Positions 27,270-34,704 of a DNA stretch of 64,000 nt are shown piece by piece. The DNA comes from Chitinophaga rhizosphaerae (lineage in GTDB: Bacteria; Bacteroidota; Bacteroidia; Chitinophagales; Chitinophagaceae), in NCBI RefSeq assembly GCF_003958645.1, contig NZ_RXLO01000003.1:744001-808000 (forward strand), in the 5' to 3' direction. Positions within the stretch are counted from its first letter, which is position 1, and each line of letters opens with the position of its first letter. The position numbers and the translations under genes are program-made. Under the pieces are notes generated by a model that searched no databases, was not told where the DNA came from, and was given only the letters and a program-made list of their open reading frames with translations.

Positions 27270-28841
27270 TCAACCCAAACAACGCATCGCCGCGCTTTCC
27301 CCTTGATAGAACGCTTCTTCGAAAATAGAGATCCCGCTCAGGTCGGAATGCGCAAAATGTACGCGGGGCGGTGTTCCGGGGATTTCAGTAGTCATGAAGC
27401 CTGGTATGGGCCTGATCATGCCGTGGCCCCAGATCCAGCAATCCACCGCTGTAACCAGTTTTGCGATGTGCGGATGGCCCTGTTCGAGCTGCGCCATGCA
27501 GAGTTCCACCCAATCCCGGTGCTGCAATTGCAGGGCTTTCCGGCGACTGTCCGCCGGTTCCAGCTGATCCAGCGGCCAGTACAGGGTTATTACATGCGAT
27601 TTTGCCGGGCGCCGGTCTGTGGTTTGGTGCTGGGCGTAAATATAACCCAGGCTTTGCTGTCCGTATATGACGTTGTCCCAGCAGACGGGCAGGTTTTTAT
27701 CCACGGGAAGTTCGCGGAGGTGGACGTTCGCCACCAGCCAGGGTGCGTAGGTGAACTGCGGTCCCGGCGTTTCCCCGAGAATGCGCCTGCCGATGAACTG
27801 CGGCATGGCCAGGATACAATGATCGGCGACGATGCGCATGGCTTCGCGGGTTTGGTAGTTCCAGCAATCGGCCAGTACGGTATTACCTTCTGTTTGAACG
27901 CGGTATACGATGGTGCCGGTCAGGGTTTGGTTGTGGCTGTGCCGGCGGAGATGTTGTACCAGCCGGCCATTCCCTTCGGGCCAGGTGAGCACGGCGCTGG
28001 CGTCAGCATTGGCGGCTTTGCCGCGCCGCGCCGCGAAGTAATGGATGCCTGCCCAGGCGGAAACGGTTTTAATGCCAGCGCCATAATCGTCGCGGCAGCA
28101 ATAGTCGACGTACCAGCGAAGGGGCTCGCTGCGGAACCCTTCGCGTTGGAGCCACGCCTCCATCGTGAGCGCATCCAGCGAAAGGAATTGCGGATCGCGG
28201 GAGCTGAGCGCCGCGGGAATATCGAAAGCGTGCCGGCCCGAGGAGTCTTTCGCGTCGCGGAACGTCTGCATCAGCGCCAGGAAACGCTTCATTTCGTCGT
28301 GCTCCTGCGGGGAGAGTCCCACTTGCGGAATAATCCCTTCCTGCCACCTGCCTTTGCGGTACAGGCGTTCGGCAGGTTCGTAGACCAGAGACAGTTCGTC
28401 GTAAACGGGGAGCCCTTTGTCAAAACCCTTCAGCAATCCCGCTTCCGTGAGAAAATCCATCAGCGCGGTATTTTCCGGGTTCGGTAGGGGAAGGTAATGG
28501 GCGCCGAAAGGGAAGTTTGTGATAGAATTTCCGCCGGAAAGGGAATTCCCGCCTGTCTGCGGTTCCAGTTCAGCCAGCAGGAAATCGGTTTTGCCGGAAA
28601 GACGGAGTTTTCTGGCCGCGCTTAGTCCGGCAACGCCTCCGCCGGCGATGAGGACTCCGGTGCGAATGGTTTTTTGCGGGGAGACGGACAGTCCGTCGCG
28701 CAGTTGGTGACCCGCGGCCGCGGAGGCGCCCAGGATGCTGCCGCCGATATGATCGTAAGCCCCGGGCGTGCGGCATCCCGCGGCATAAGCGCCGCCCGCC
28801 AGTAGGGCGATGTACTGCAGGAATTCTTTACGCGTGAACAT
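27270..28841 (-). CDS. FAD-dependent amine-oxidase-like lipoprotein in the polyamine operon
   Basis: 523 residues. The N-terminus 'RKEFLQYIALLAGGAYAAGC' ends in a lipobox at Cys23, so the enzyme is probably anchored outside the inner membrane. Rossmann FAD motif 'VLIAGGGVAGLSAARKLRLSG' is at about 63-83, followed by an ELEPQTGGNS segment as in amine oxidases. A C-terminal FAD strand 'VHFAHSDLSGISIFEEAFYQGE' closes the fold. It lies 6 bp after the membrane spermidine synthase gene, so a polyamine or aminopropylated product is a reasonable substrate; this is inference. Membership of the flavin monoamine/polyamine oxidase superfamily is supported by the sequence. Confidence 0.83.
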   Translation of the reverse strand: MFTRKEFLQYIALLAGGAYAAGCRTPGAYDHIGGSILGASAAAGHQLRDGLSVSPQKTIRTGVLIAGGGVAGLSAARKLRLSGKTDFLLAELEPQTGGNSLSGGNSITNFPFGAHYLPLPNPENTALMDFLTEAGLLKGFDKGLPVYDELSLVYEPAERLYRKGRWQEGIIPQVGLSPQEHDEMKRFLALMQTFRDAKDSSGRHAFDIPAALSSRDPQFLSLDALTMEAWLQREGFRSEPLRWYVDYCCRDDYGAGIKTVSAWAGIHYFAARRGKAANADASAVLTWPEGNGRLVQHLRRHSHNQTLTGTIVYRVQTEGNTVLADCWNYQTREAMRIVADHCILAMPQFIGRRILGETPGPQFTYAPWLVANVHLRELPVDKNLPVCWDNVIYGQQSLGYIYAQHQTTDRRPAKSHVITLYWPLDQLEPADSRRKALQLQHRDWVELCMAQLEQGHPHIAKLVTAVDCWIWGHGMIRPIPGFMTTEIPGTPPRVHFAHSDLSGISIFEEAFYQGESAAMRCLG

Positions 28842-28847
28842 TTTATA

Positions 28848-30362
28848 CTATTGCCAGCCCGCCCATTCTTTTTCGAAAAGATGGACGAGCGCCTGGTTGT
28901 TAAGTTTGTTTACGGGAAGATCGTGCGCCTGCATATCCGGTGGGAAATACCGCATCTGCGCGAAAGATTCGCGGGAGAAGGATCTCAATCCCCCCGGCAA
29001 CGCATCTCCCCGGTCTGCCGGCGCGCGCAGCGACCCCATAATGTAACCCCATTCCCCGAAAGAAGGAACGTAGCAATGATACGGAAGCGTCTGAAAACCT
29101 GTGTGGCGCATCGTTTGATCGATACACCAGAACGATTTCGGCGCCACGTACGGTGAAGTGCATTGGATCACTACCACGCTTTCCATCGTCAGCACCCGTT
29201 GCAGCAACTGGTAAAAAGTGTTCGTATACAGCTTCCCGACAGAATATCCCGACGGATCGGGGAAGTCGATGATGACCACGTCGTACGGCTGATGCGGACT
29301 GCGCAGCCATTGGAACGCGTCGGTGTTCACGATCCGCAGTTTCGGGTCGAGGAGGCTGGAATCGTTGAGCCCCGCGAGCATGGTGTTGCCGCCGAACAGT
29401 TCGGTAACGGCGGGATCGAGGTCTACGAGCGTGATACTGTCGATATGCGGATAGCGCAGTACCTCGCGGGCTGCGAGCCCGTCGCCGCCGCCGAGGATGA
29501 GCACGCGCCGCGGATCGGGATGGTGCATCATGGGCGGATGAACGAGCGCTTCGTGATAACGGTACTCGTCGCGGGAGCTGAATTGCAGATTGCCGTTGAG
29601 GTATAGGCGAACATCGTCTTTGTGCCGCGTCAGCACCACCCGCTGGTAAGGTGAGGAGCGGGAGTAAATGATCTGCTCGTTGAAGGCGGCCGATTCGGCG
29701 AAATCCATCATCTTGTCGGAAAAAATAAACCCCGCCACCAGGAGCCCCGTCACCAAGATCGCTTTCACCGTCAGATAACCCGCCCATTTCACTTCCTTCC
29801 TGAAACGGAACAATACCACCAGCGCCACCGCGGTGTTGAGAATGCCGAAGAAGAACGAAGTTTTCATCAATCCCAGTTGCGGCACCAGCACCAGTGGAAA
29901 TATGATCGACGCCAGCAAGGCACCGATGTAATCGAAGGTAAATACCTGCGACACCATATCCTGAAACTCCATCCGGTTTTTCAGGATGTTCATCAGCAGT
30001 GGGATCTCCAGCCCCACGAGCGTTCCCGTCAACCCTACCAGCAAATACAGCACGATCCGGAACGAAGCCACATGATCGAACAGTAAAAAAAGCAGACAGG
30101 CACTGATCCCGCCCACGAGCCCCACGAGGATTTCGAGTTGGATGAACCAGCTCAGCAGGTTTTTGGTGAAGTACCTGGAAAAGAACGCACCGATGCCCAT
30201 TGAAAACAGGTACGCCCCGATGATGGTGGAAAACTGGGTGACGGAATCACCGAGCAGGTAACTGGCCAATGTGCCGGCCACGAGTTCGTAGATCAGTCCG
30301 CAGGTGGCGATAACGAAAACCGACAGGAGCAGCAGCAGGTGCATAGACCGGTTGCTACCCAT
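28848..30362 (-). CDS. Membrane-fused spermidine synthase (polyamine aminopropyltransferase)
   Basis: 504 residues. Residues 1-215 contain about seven membrane helices of the type seen in 'fused MFS/spermidine synthase' proteins. Residues about 230-470 form the SpeE methyltransferase-like fold: 'LYLNGNLQFSSRDEYRYHEALVHP', 'VLILGGGDGLAAREVLRYP', 'LVDLDPAV' and the catalytic 'IIDFPDPSG' (DxxDP), all in their expected order, so catalytic competence is likely. It would transfer aminopropyl from decarboxylated SAM to an amine at the membrane. It overlaps the DUF350 gene by 8 bp and is followed 6 bp later by the FAD oxidoreductase. Confidence 0.92.
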   Translation of the reverse strand: MGSNRSMHLLLLLSVFVIATCGLIYELVAGTLASYLLGDSVTQFSTIIGAYLFSMGIGAFFSRYFTKNLLSWFIQLEILVGLVGGISACLLFLLFDHVASFRIVLYLLVGLTGTLVGLEIPLLMNILKNRMEFQDMVSQVFTFDYIGALLASIIFPLVLVPQLGLMKTSFFFGILNTAVALVVLFRFRKEVKWAGYLTVKAILVTGLLVAGFIFSDKMMDFAESAAFNEQIIYSRSSPYQRVVLTRHKDDVRLYLNGNLQFSSRDEYRYHEALVHPPMMHHPDPRRVLILGGGDGLAAREVLRYPHIDSITLVDLDPAVTELFGGNTMLAGLNDSSLLDPKLRIVNTDAFQWLRSPHQPYDVVIIDFPDPSGYSVGKLYTNTFYQLLQRVLTMESVVVIQCTSPYVAPKSFWCIDQTMRHTGFQTLPYHCYVPSFGEWGYIMGSLRAPADRGDALPGGLRSFSRESFAQMRYFPPDMQAHDLPVNKLNNQALVHLFEKEWAGWQ

Positions 30363-30573
30363 GGATCGCGGAGCTGATAATCAGGCCGATGGCAATGATG
30401 TAAGCGGCGAATACCACGGCGATCGCCATGTTTTTGTGCTCTACGAGCTCTTTCCAGGTGTTTTCCGGGGTGATTTTTTCAATGATCCAGAAAGAAACGA
30501 TGAGGATGATGACCCCGATCAGGGAATACACCACGGAAGCTACAATGTACTTCAGTTGTAAAACGTCTGACAT
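30355..30573 (-). CDS. DUF350 family small membrane protein
   Basis: 72 residues, two membrane helices ('YIVASVVYSLIGVIILIVSFWI' in parts, and 'MAIAVVFAAYIIAIGLIISSAI') with a charged loop 'EKITPENTWKELVEHKN' between them: the DUF350 (YjfL-like) pattern. I start at the ATG at 30573 because the upstream 22 residues are unlike the family. It overlaps the start of the membrane SpeE gene by 8 bp. Function unknown; it may form a small channel or scaffold for the membrane polyamine enzymes. Confidence 0.85.
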   Translation of the reverse strand: MSDVLQLKYIVASVVYSLIGVIILIVSFWIIEKITPENTWKELVEHKNMAIAVVFAAYIIAIGLIISSAIHG

Positions 30574-30583
30574 ATTTCGGTTT

Positions 30584-30778
30584 TTACTTGTGATAAAATC
30601 TGGGACCGCCGTGCGAACGGCTGGACTGCTGATTGCCATCCGGTTTCCAGTCTTCGGTGGCTTTGCAGTTGCAATACCGCACGCCGTTGTACGTGCCGTA
30701 AAAATAAATGCCGTACAAGATGGCGGCGATGAGGACGGGCCCGTAATAAACGGTATAATTCAGTTTAGTCTTCTTCAT
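30584..30778 (-). CDS. 64-residue single-helix membrane protein in the polyamine operon
   Basis: Small protein starting MKKTKLNYTVYYG at 30778, overlapping the 3' end of the DUF4178 gene by 14 bp and ending 10 bp before the DUF350 gene. One membrane helix ('VYYGPVLIAAILYGIYFYG', about 10-28), a 'YCNCK' pair of cysteines just after it, and a polar tail ending 'SHGGPRFYHK'. The overlap, position in the operon and membrane helix support a real gene; I know no family for it. Cys36 and Cys38 could bind metal or a lipid. Confidence 0.7.
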   Translation of the reverse strand: MKKTKLNYTVYYGPVLIAAILYGIYFYGTYNGVRYCNCKATEDWKPDGNQQSSRSHGGPRFYHK

Positions 30779-32048
30779 GATAGGGATTGAATTTGGTGCC
30801 GTACCAGCGGTTTTTCTCGAATCTGTCTTCCCAGTAATAAAGGCCGATGGAGAATGCGGCCATGAAGGCCATTGCCCAAATGGCGTTCCACCAGGAGGGG
30901 GTATCGTGATACCCGTAAATCTCGATCCAGTCGGCTTTTGTGTTCGTGTCCTTGAAGGGGGTGATAACGAGGTGGTAGCGGCCGGGCTCCACGGCACAGA
31001 GGGTTTCTGTACTGCCGGTACTGCCTTCGCTCCAGCTTTCTCCGCCGTCTGCACCATGATAATATTCAACGCCCAGCGCGAAGCTTTTTTCTTCTCCGGT
31101 AGTTTCGTTGATCATGTCTACAGACGCTTCCACCCAGGAGTTATCGACGCTCCCGCGGCTGCGGATCTCCACCAACGCCGGCCTTCCCTTGATCTCGAAA
31201 GATGAACTGGTGACCGGTTTGCCTTCGGTGGCCGTGTCGATAGGTATGTATTGCGCGAAAACTTCCTCGTTCCGCGCAGTGCCGTTCAGCTGCGCCTGCG
31301 TTCCCCAGACCAATACGCAGAATGCGAGCGCGGTGTAGATCATGGCGCGCGGCTTGATCCAGGTGGAAAACGGCTGCGCCGAACCTACGCCGATGCGTTC
31401 CGGCAAACTTTCCGCGGGCGTGAATGCTTTGCGGAGTATACGTGGGGTAACGTATTGCGCGAGCGACCATTCCGTGCCGTCTTGACCGCTCTCCCTTGTT
31501 AGTACGTACGGTGGACTGATATATTCGACGCAGTCTATCCCTTTAAGGGCATCCGGGAGGTAGGGAAACTCCCCGGAGAAGTAGCGGTATTTGGATTTGT
31601 AGGTGTGGTACCGTTGGAAGTCACGGTCCATGAAATAAGTGGCCCTTCCGTGATGGATGTCGTCCTTCACTTCGATGGAGATGTCGGATTCGGGGATGGT
31701 TTCCACAAAGAGCCAGTGCCCTTCGAATTCGGAAAGCCAGGCGTATTTAAAATTGGCTTCGTCGAAGAGGAGGTACTCCTGCCAGATGGCGTCTTTAGTG
31801 CCGGTTTCGTAGCGTTGGGCGTAACTGATAATGCGCCATTGGCGATCGAAAAGCTGGCCAGTGGTGCCCAGGGCGAATGTGTTCGGATGTGTGGGCGCTA
31901 CCATGGTGCGATGCTTGACGAATTCCACGTCGTGCCAGCGTAGGAGGGATTTGCATTTACCGCAGCCGTAGTACAGGGTTTCTTCGTCCCACCCGTTGTA
32001 AACGGTACGGCAATCGGGACAACGCACGGTGTATTTGGGTTGATCCAT
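30765..32048 (-). CDS. Zinc-ribbon + DUF4178 membrane protein
   Basis: 427 residues, start at 32048 (MDQPKYTVRC). A zinc ribbon holds C10-P-D-C13 and C29-G-K-C32. Residues about 45-150 match the DUF4178 domain ('LGTTGQLFDRQWRIISYAQRY', 'WQEYLLFDEANFKYAWLSEFEGHW'), possibly followed by a second, weaker copy. A membrane helix at about 255-275 leads to a beta-rich outer domain and a second helix near 385-405 ('IWAMAFMAAFSIGLYYW'). It starts 4 bp after the speD-like gene and overlaps the 64-residue gene. DUF4178 has no known biochemistry; the ribbon faces the cytoplasm if the topology is as drawn. Confidence 0.82.
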   Translation of the reverse strand: MDQPKYTVRCPDCRTVYNGWDEETLYYGCGKCKSLLRWHDVEFVKHRTMVAPTHPNTFALGTTGQLFDRQWRIISYAQRYETGTKDAIWQEYLLFDEANFKYAWLSEFEGHWLFVETIPESDISIEVKDDIHHGRATYFMDRDFQRYHTYKSKYRYFSGEFPYLPDALKGIDCVEYISPPYVLTRESGQDGTEWSLAQYVTPRILRKAFTPAESLPERIGVGSAQPFSTWIKPRAMIYTALAFCVLVWGTQAQLNGTARNEEVFAQYIPIDTATEGKPVTSSSFEIKGRPALVEIRSRGSVDNSWVEASVDMINETTGEEKSFALGVEYYHGADGGESWSEGSTGSTETLCAVEPGRYHLVITPFKDTNTKADWIEIYGYHDTPSWWNAIWAMAFMAAFSIGLYYWEDRFEKNRWYGTKFNPYHEED

Positions 32049-32052
32049 ATTG

Positions 32053-32409
32053 TTAGCGGCGAAGGGATGTGAGTGCATGATGGGTGGCTTCGAAGAAGCG
32101 CAGGGTTTCGTCGAGCAGCCGTTGTGTGGTGGCATCGTTGTTCCGGCGGAAATTGGAAAGGAACACATCGTAGGTGAACAGTCCGTATTCCGGCCAAGTA
32201 TGGATGGAAATGTGGGATTCGGTGAGGCAGATGACGCCGGTGAACCCCCCGCCCGGGAAGTCGTGGAAACTCGCGCCTACTTCCGTTAAACCGTGTGCGG
32301 CAATGGCGTTCCGAATGAAATCTTTCCAGGCTTCATGGCTGTGAAGCAGCGTGGAACCTGGCGGCGTGTGGGCGGTAACCAATAAATGAAGTCCTGGTGT
32401 GTAGGTCAT
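32053..32409 (-). CDS. SpeD-like pyruvoyl-dependent S-adenosylmethionine decarboxylase homologue
   Basis: 118 residues, class 1B size. The self-cleavage site E64-S65 lies in 'LTESHISIHTWPEYG', so Ser65 should become the pyruvoyl group; His70 (T. maritima His68) is present. The catalytic Cys83 of the T. maritima enzyme is replaced by Ser85 ('DVFLSN' instead of 'DVFTCG'). It is the first gene of the operon, with a promoter just upstream. With an aminopropyltransferase in the same operon, supplying decarboxylated SAM is the simplest role. Some SpeD relatives have become arginine or ornithine decarboxylases, and the lost cysteine keeps that open. Start chosen at 32409; the frame extends 12 codons upstream without similarity. 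Confidence 0.88.
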   Translation of the reverse strand: MTYTPGLHLLVTAHTPPGSTLLHSHEAWKDFIRNAIAAHGLTEVGASFHDFPGGGFTGVICLTESHISIHTWPEYGLFTYDVFLSNFRRNNDATTQRLLDETLRFFEATHHALTSLRR

Positions 32410-32434
32410 GTCAGGTATAGGTCTTGGAGGGGTG

Positions 32435-32465
32435 CAAATTATCATATTTCCGCCATCCTTGCAAA
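32435..32465 (-). promoter_or_regulatory. Promoter of the polyamine operon
   Basis: On the minus strand: TTTG (32462-32465), 20 bp spacer, TAATTTG (32435-32441), a near-consensus Bacteroidota promoter one base short in the -7 box. It ends 26 bp before the speD-like start codon. Confidence 0.55.
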
Positions 32466-32521
32466 TGCGCGGGGTTGAATGCGACGGGAGGAGGGTTGGA
32501 GCGGGAATAGCAATAAAAGAA

Positions 32522-32554
32522 AAACGGCAAGAAAGATATTCTTCCTTGCCGTTT
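32522..32554 (-). terminator. Terminator of tRNA-Val copy 1
   Basis: Perfect 10-bp stem AAACGGCAAG / CTTGCCGTTT followed on the minus strand by TTTTTCTTTTATT, 6 bp past the tRNA 3' end. Confidence 0.85.
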
Positions 32555-32560
32555 AGTGTG

Positions 32561-32635
32561 TGGGAGCTGGCGGATTCGAACCGTCGACCCTCTGCTTGTA
32601 AGGCAGATGCTCTGAACCAGCTGAGCTAAGCTCCC
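32561..32635 (-). tRNA. tRNA-Val (anticodon TAC), copy 1
   Basis: 75 nt with acceptor stem GGGAGCT/AGCTCCC, D-arm GCTC/GAGC, anticodon stem TCTGC/GCAGA with loop CTTACAA (anticodon TAC, reads GUA) and T-loop TTCGAAT. No encoded CCA. The T-stem GACGG/CCGCC has one A-C mismatch (50:64), present in both copies in this window. Confidence 0.95.
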
Positions 32636-32680
32636 TTTTTGTGTCCCCGTTTCGTGAACGCTTGTCGTTCGATGGGAGTG

Positions 32681-32710
32681 CAAATATATAGACAAATATT
32701 TCAAAAACAA
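32681..32710 (-). promoter_or_regulatory. Promoter of tRNA-Val copy 1
   Basis: TTG (32708-32710), a 19-bp spacer and TATATTTG (32681-32688) on the minus strand, 46 bp before the mature 5' end: a consensus Bacteroidota promoter. Confidence 0.75.
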
Positions 32711-32944
32711 TCAGCTCTGCAGGAATTTTTTTTAATGATTTTTTTCGGTGGATGATGAAGCCCGTTGCTGCAGCGGGCTTCAGCGCGAAATGTCGTTTCT
32801 GCTTCCAACAACAGGGATGTATCATCAACTTAAAAAGCTGCGAAAAGATTTACTGCGGTGTTGCAGTGAATTTCCGGGAAGGGACATCCTTTCTCCGCAA
32901 ATGGTAACGCCGAATCCGGAATTTGCACCTTCAAATATTACCAC

Positions 32945-33661
32945 ATGAGACATTACTACAAATGGGCCGCCGGTGCCTGCGCTGCGGCAGTGATGCTGGC
33001 AGCCTGCTCCAAAGACGATAAGGACGAAACGCCCGTTCCTGCGGGCAATTACAACAAACTGATCTCGGTAGCCAATTTCAACGGAGATACCACAACCGGC
33101 AAGGCCACCATTTACTTCAGCCTCGAAAAGGAAAAAGCCGCTTCCCCGAAAAACCTGCAAAGCGGGGATTGGGACGTGGCGTTCGGCGGTAACGCCAATT
33201 CCGCCGTTTCCGGTAACTACGGAGCCAATGAAGAGGGCAATACATCCGCTGGAAAAGGTGGCCCGGGCAAAGGAGGCGTGCTGGTCATCGATAAACCCTT
33301 CGACCAGGTGACCCGCGTCCCGGAAGGAGCCGTTTTCATTACCGCTTCAAACGGCGTAGGCCTCGATACCGCGGGCTTCTTCGGCACCACCACCGGCTGG
33401 TGCGTGTACGATTTCGCGGGCACGCTGCGCGCCACCAAAGGCATCGGGGGAAACAATGCTGCCACGCAGAAACATACCGTTTGGGCCCGTCCGGATCGCA
33501 CGATCATCGTCCGCACCGCCAGCGGCAACTATGCAAAACTGAAAATCACGAGCATGTACAAAGATGCACCGGCAGAACCGGAAACCGCCACCGCGCGCCC
33601 GTTCTTCCACTTCCAGTACGTACTGGCAGCGCCGGGCTCGAAAGATTTTACCATCAGGTAG
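32945..33661 (+). CDS. HmuY-family lipoprotein (putative heme-binding)
   Basis: 238 residues, lipobox Cys21 ('MLAACSKDD'). The HmuY fold is suggested by 'NLQSGDWDVAFGGNANSAVSGNYG', the glycine-rich loop 'AGKGGPGKGGVLVIDKPFDQV', 'TIIVRTASGNYAKLKITSMYKDAP' and the closing strand 'RPFFHFQYVLA'. HmuY proteins capture heme at the cell surface and pass it to a TonB-dependent receptor (HmuR). No receptor or heme gene lies nearby, so the gene is isolated and its ligand uncertain. The two His heme ligands of HmuY cannot be placed with confidence. A terminator follows. Confidence 0.8.
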   Translation: MRHYYKWAAGACAAAVMLAACSKDDKDETPVPAGNYNKLISVANFNGDTTTGKATIYFSLEKEKAASPKNLQSGDWDVAFGGNANSAVSGNYGANEEGNTSAGKGGPGKGGVLVIDKPFDQVTRVPEGAVFITASNGVGLDTAGFFGTTTGWCVYDFAGTLRATKGIGGNNAATQKHTVWARPDRTIIVRTASGNYAKLKITSMYKDAPAEPETATARPFFHFQYVLAAPGSKDFTIR

Positions 33662-33704
33662 CCTCCTTCATTTTTTAATATGCCGCTAAAAACGACTGGT
33701 ACGG

Positions 33705-33730
33705 AACGTCCCGCTCGCGGGACGTTTTTT
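33705..33730 (+). terminator. Terminator of the HmuY-like gene
   Basis: Perfect stem AACGTCCCGC / GCGGGACGTT with a tight loop and a six-T run, 44 bp after the stop codon. Confidence 0.88.
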
Positions 33731-33882
33731 CAATGCAATGAACTCCCGGTCCAAAGCGCAAGTATACCCGGCACAACGGGCAGGCAGAAATAGTCGCTTG
33801 GCCAGGCTGAAATAGCGTATGGTTGCTGCCGCTGATTTAGGGAATAGGATAAAACTACGCTGATAAAAGCCATGAAAATACT

Positions 33883-34172
33883 TTAGACACACCATGCCAT
33901 CAGCAAATACGCCCCGTCAATCGGCAATGTGATGATTTTACATGCACTCAGCATGATGACAAGGATAGTTGTGACGGAGAGGATGGCAAGGTAAGCGAGC
34001 CAGGTGTTGATTTTTTTGCGTTCAGGTGAGAAGAATTCAGTTTGATTCGTATGTGCAGAAATCAGTTATCCGTGGAAAGTGGTGATGATAAAGATGAAAA
34101 GCGACACAGGCAGGGCAGGAGGGAAGGGGTGGTCATAAAGATCAGCCAGGTGTTGATCGTTTTGTTTGTCAT
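33883..34172 (-). pseudogene. Two decayed copies of a small membrane protein
   Basis: On the minus strand, 34172-34062 reads MTNKTINTWLIFMTTPSLL and then loses its hydrophobic character before a TGA. 34055-33883 reads KKINTWLAYLAILSVTTIL plus a membrane helix ending AYLLMAWCV, but lacks a start codon. Both share the 'K-x-INTWL' opening and, at DNA level, AGCCAGGTGTTGAT. They resemble the frameshifted gene next to them (34183-34499). I read them as relics of a tandem family; the remaining bases of the 33662-34182 gap show no gene. Confidence 0.5.
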
Positions 34173-34182
34173 TGTAGATGAA

Positions 34183-34499
34183 TTAAGTTAAAATGGCTGC
34201 AAACAAATAATACAGGCATGTAAAAATGCAGGCGCCGATAAACACCACGAACGGTAGAAGAAAGTAAATGGTGAGCCACGCGGTGCGTTTAAATGGTTGC
34301 CGCCGACGCCGGAGTTTTACAGTGAAAATAATCCCGGCAACGGCCAGGATGGCATGAAATCCCACCCAGTACAGGATAAACTGCGCGATATCGAAAGGTA
34401 TTGAAACGACCGAATTACGTGTAGCGTTATGACAATGAAGTACAGGAGAGAGGGTAAAGCTAAAGCCAGCAGCCAACCATTGATTTTTCGCTGATTCAT
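34183..34499 (-). pseudogene. Frameshifted small membrane protein gene
   Basis: The start MNQRKINGWLLALALPSLL at 34499 lies in one frame. Near 34410-34435 the sensible reading moves to another frame: 'FDIAQFILYWVGFHAILAVAGIIF', a basic loop 'KLRRRRQPFKR' and 'FVVFIGACIFTCLYYLFAA', ending at 34183. Joined, they give a protein of about 105 residues with three membrane helices. Its 'KINGWL' start matches the two decayed copies beside it. Family not recognised; one sequencing error could also explain the break. Confidence 0.6.
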
Positions 34500-34570
34500 G
34501 GGCAGGGGGCAAATTGCCGTAAATATAAAGAATAAATACACTATTAAGTTGGAGGCCGGGGGGAAACAAA

Positions 34571-34595
34571 AAAGCCCCGCAGTTTGCGAGGCTTT
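34571..34595 (-). terminator. Terminator of tRNA-Val copy 2
   Basis: Stem of 10 pairs with one mismatch (AAAGCCCCGC / GCGAGGCTTT), followed on the minus strand by TTTTTG. Confidence 0.75.
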
Positions 34596-34596
34596 G

Positions 34597-34671
34597 TGGG
34601 AGCTGGCGGATTCGAACCGTCGACCCTCTGCTTGTAAGGCAGATGCTCTGAACCAGCTGAGCTAAGCTCCC
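34597..34671 (-). tRNA. tRNA-Val (anticodon TAC), copy 2
   Basis: Identical over all 75 nt to the copy at 32561, including the A-C mismatch in the T-stem. About 40 bp of 5' flank are also similar (GTGAACGCTT, TCGTTCG, TGCAAA shared), so promoter and gene were duplicated together. Confidence 0.95.
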
Positions 34672-34704
34672 TTTTTTGTGAACGCTTTTCGTTCGTTGGG
34701 ATTG

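Noticed and set aside
33686..33895. 69-codon minus-strand frame after the HmuY-like gene
   Set aside because: No recognisable features; it reads through the terminator hairpin of the HmuY-like gene.
32561..34671. The tRNA repeats as attachment sites of an integrated phage or island
   Set aside because: No integrase or phage gene lies between them, and the repeat includes the promoter side rather than a tRNA 3' end fragment.
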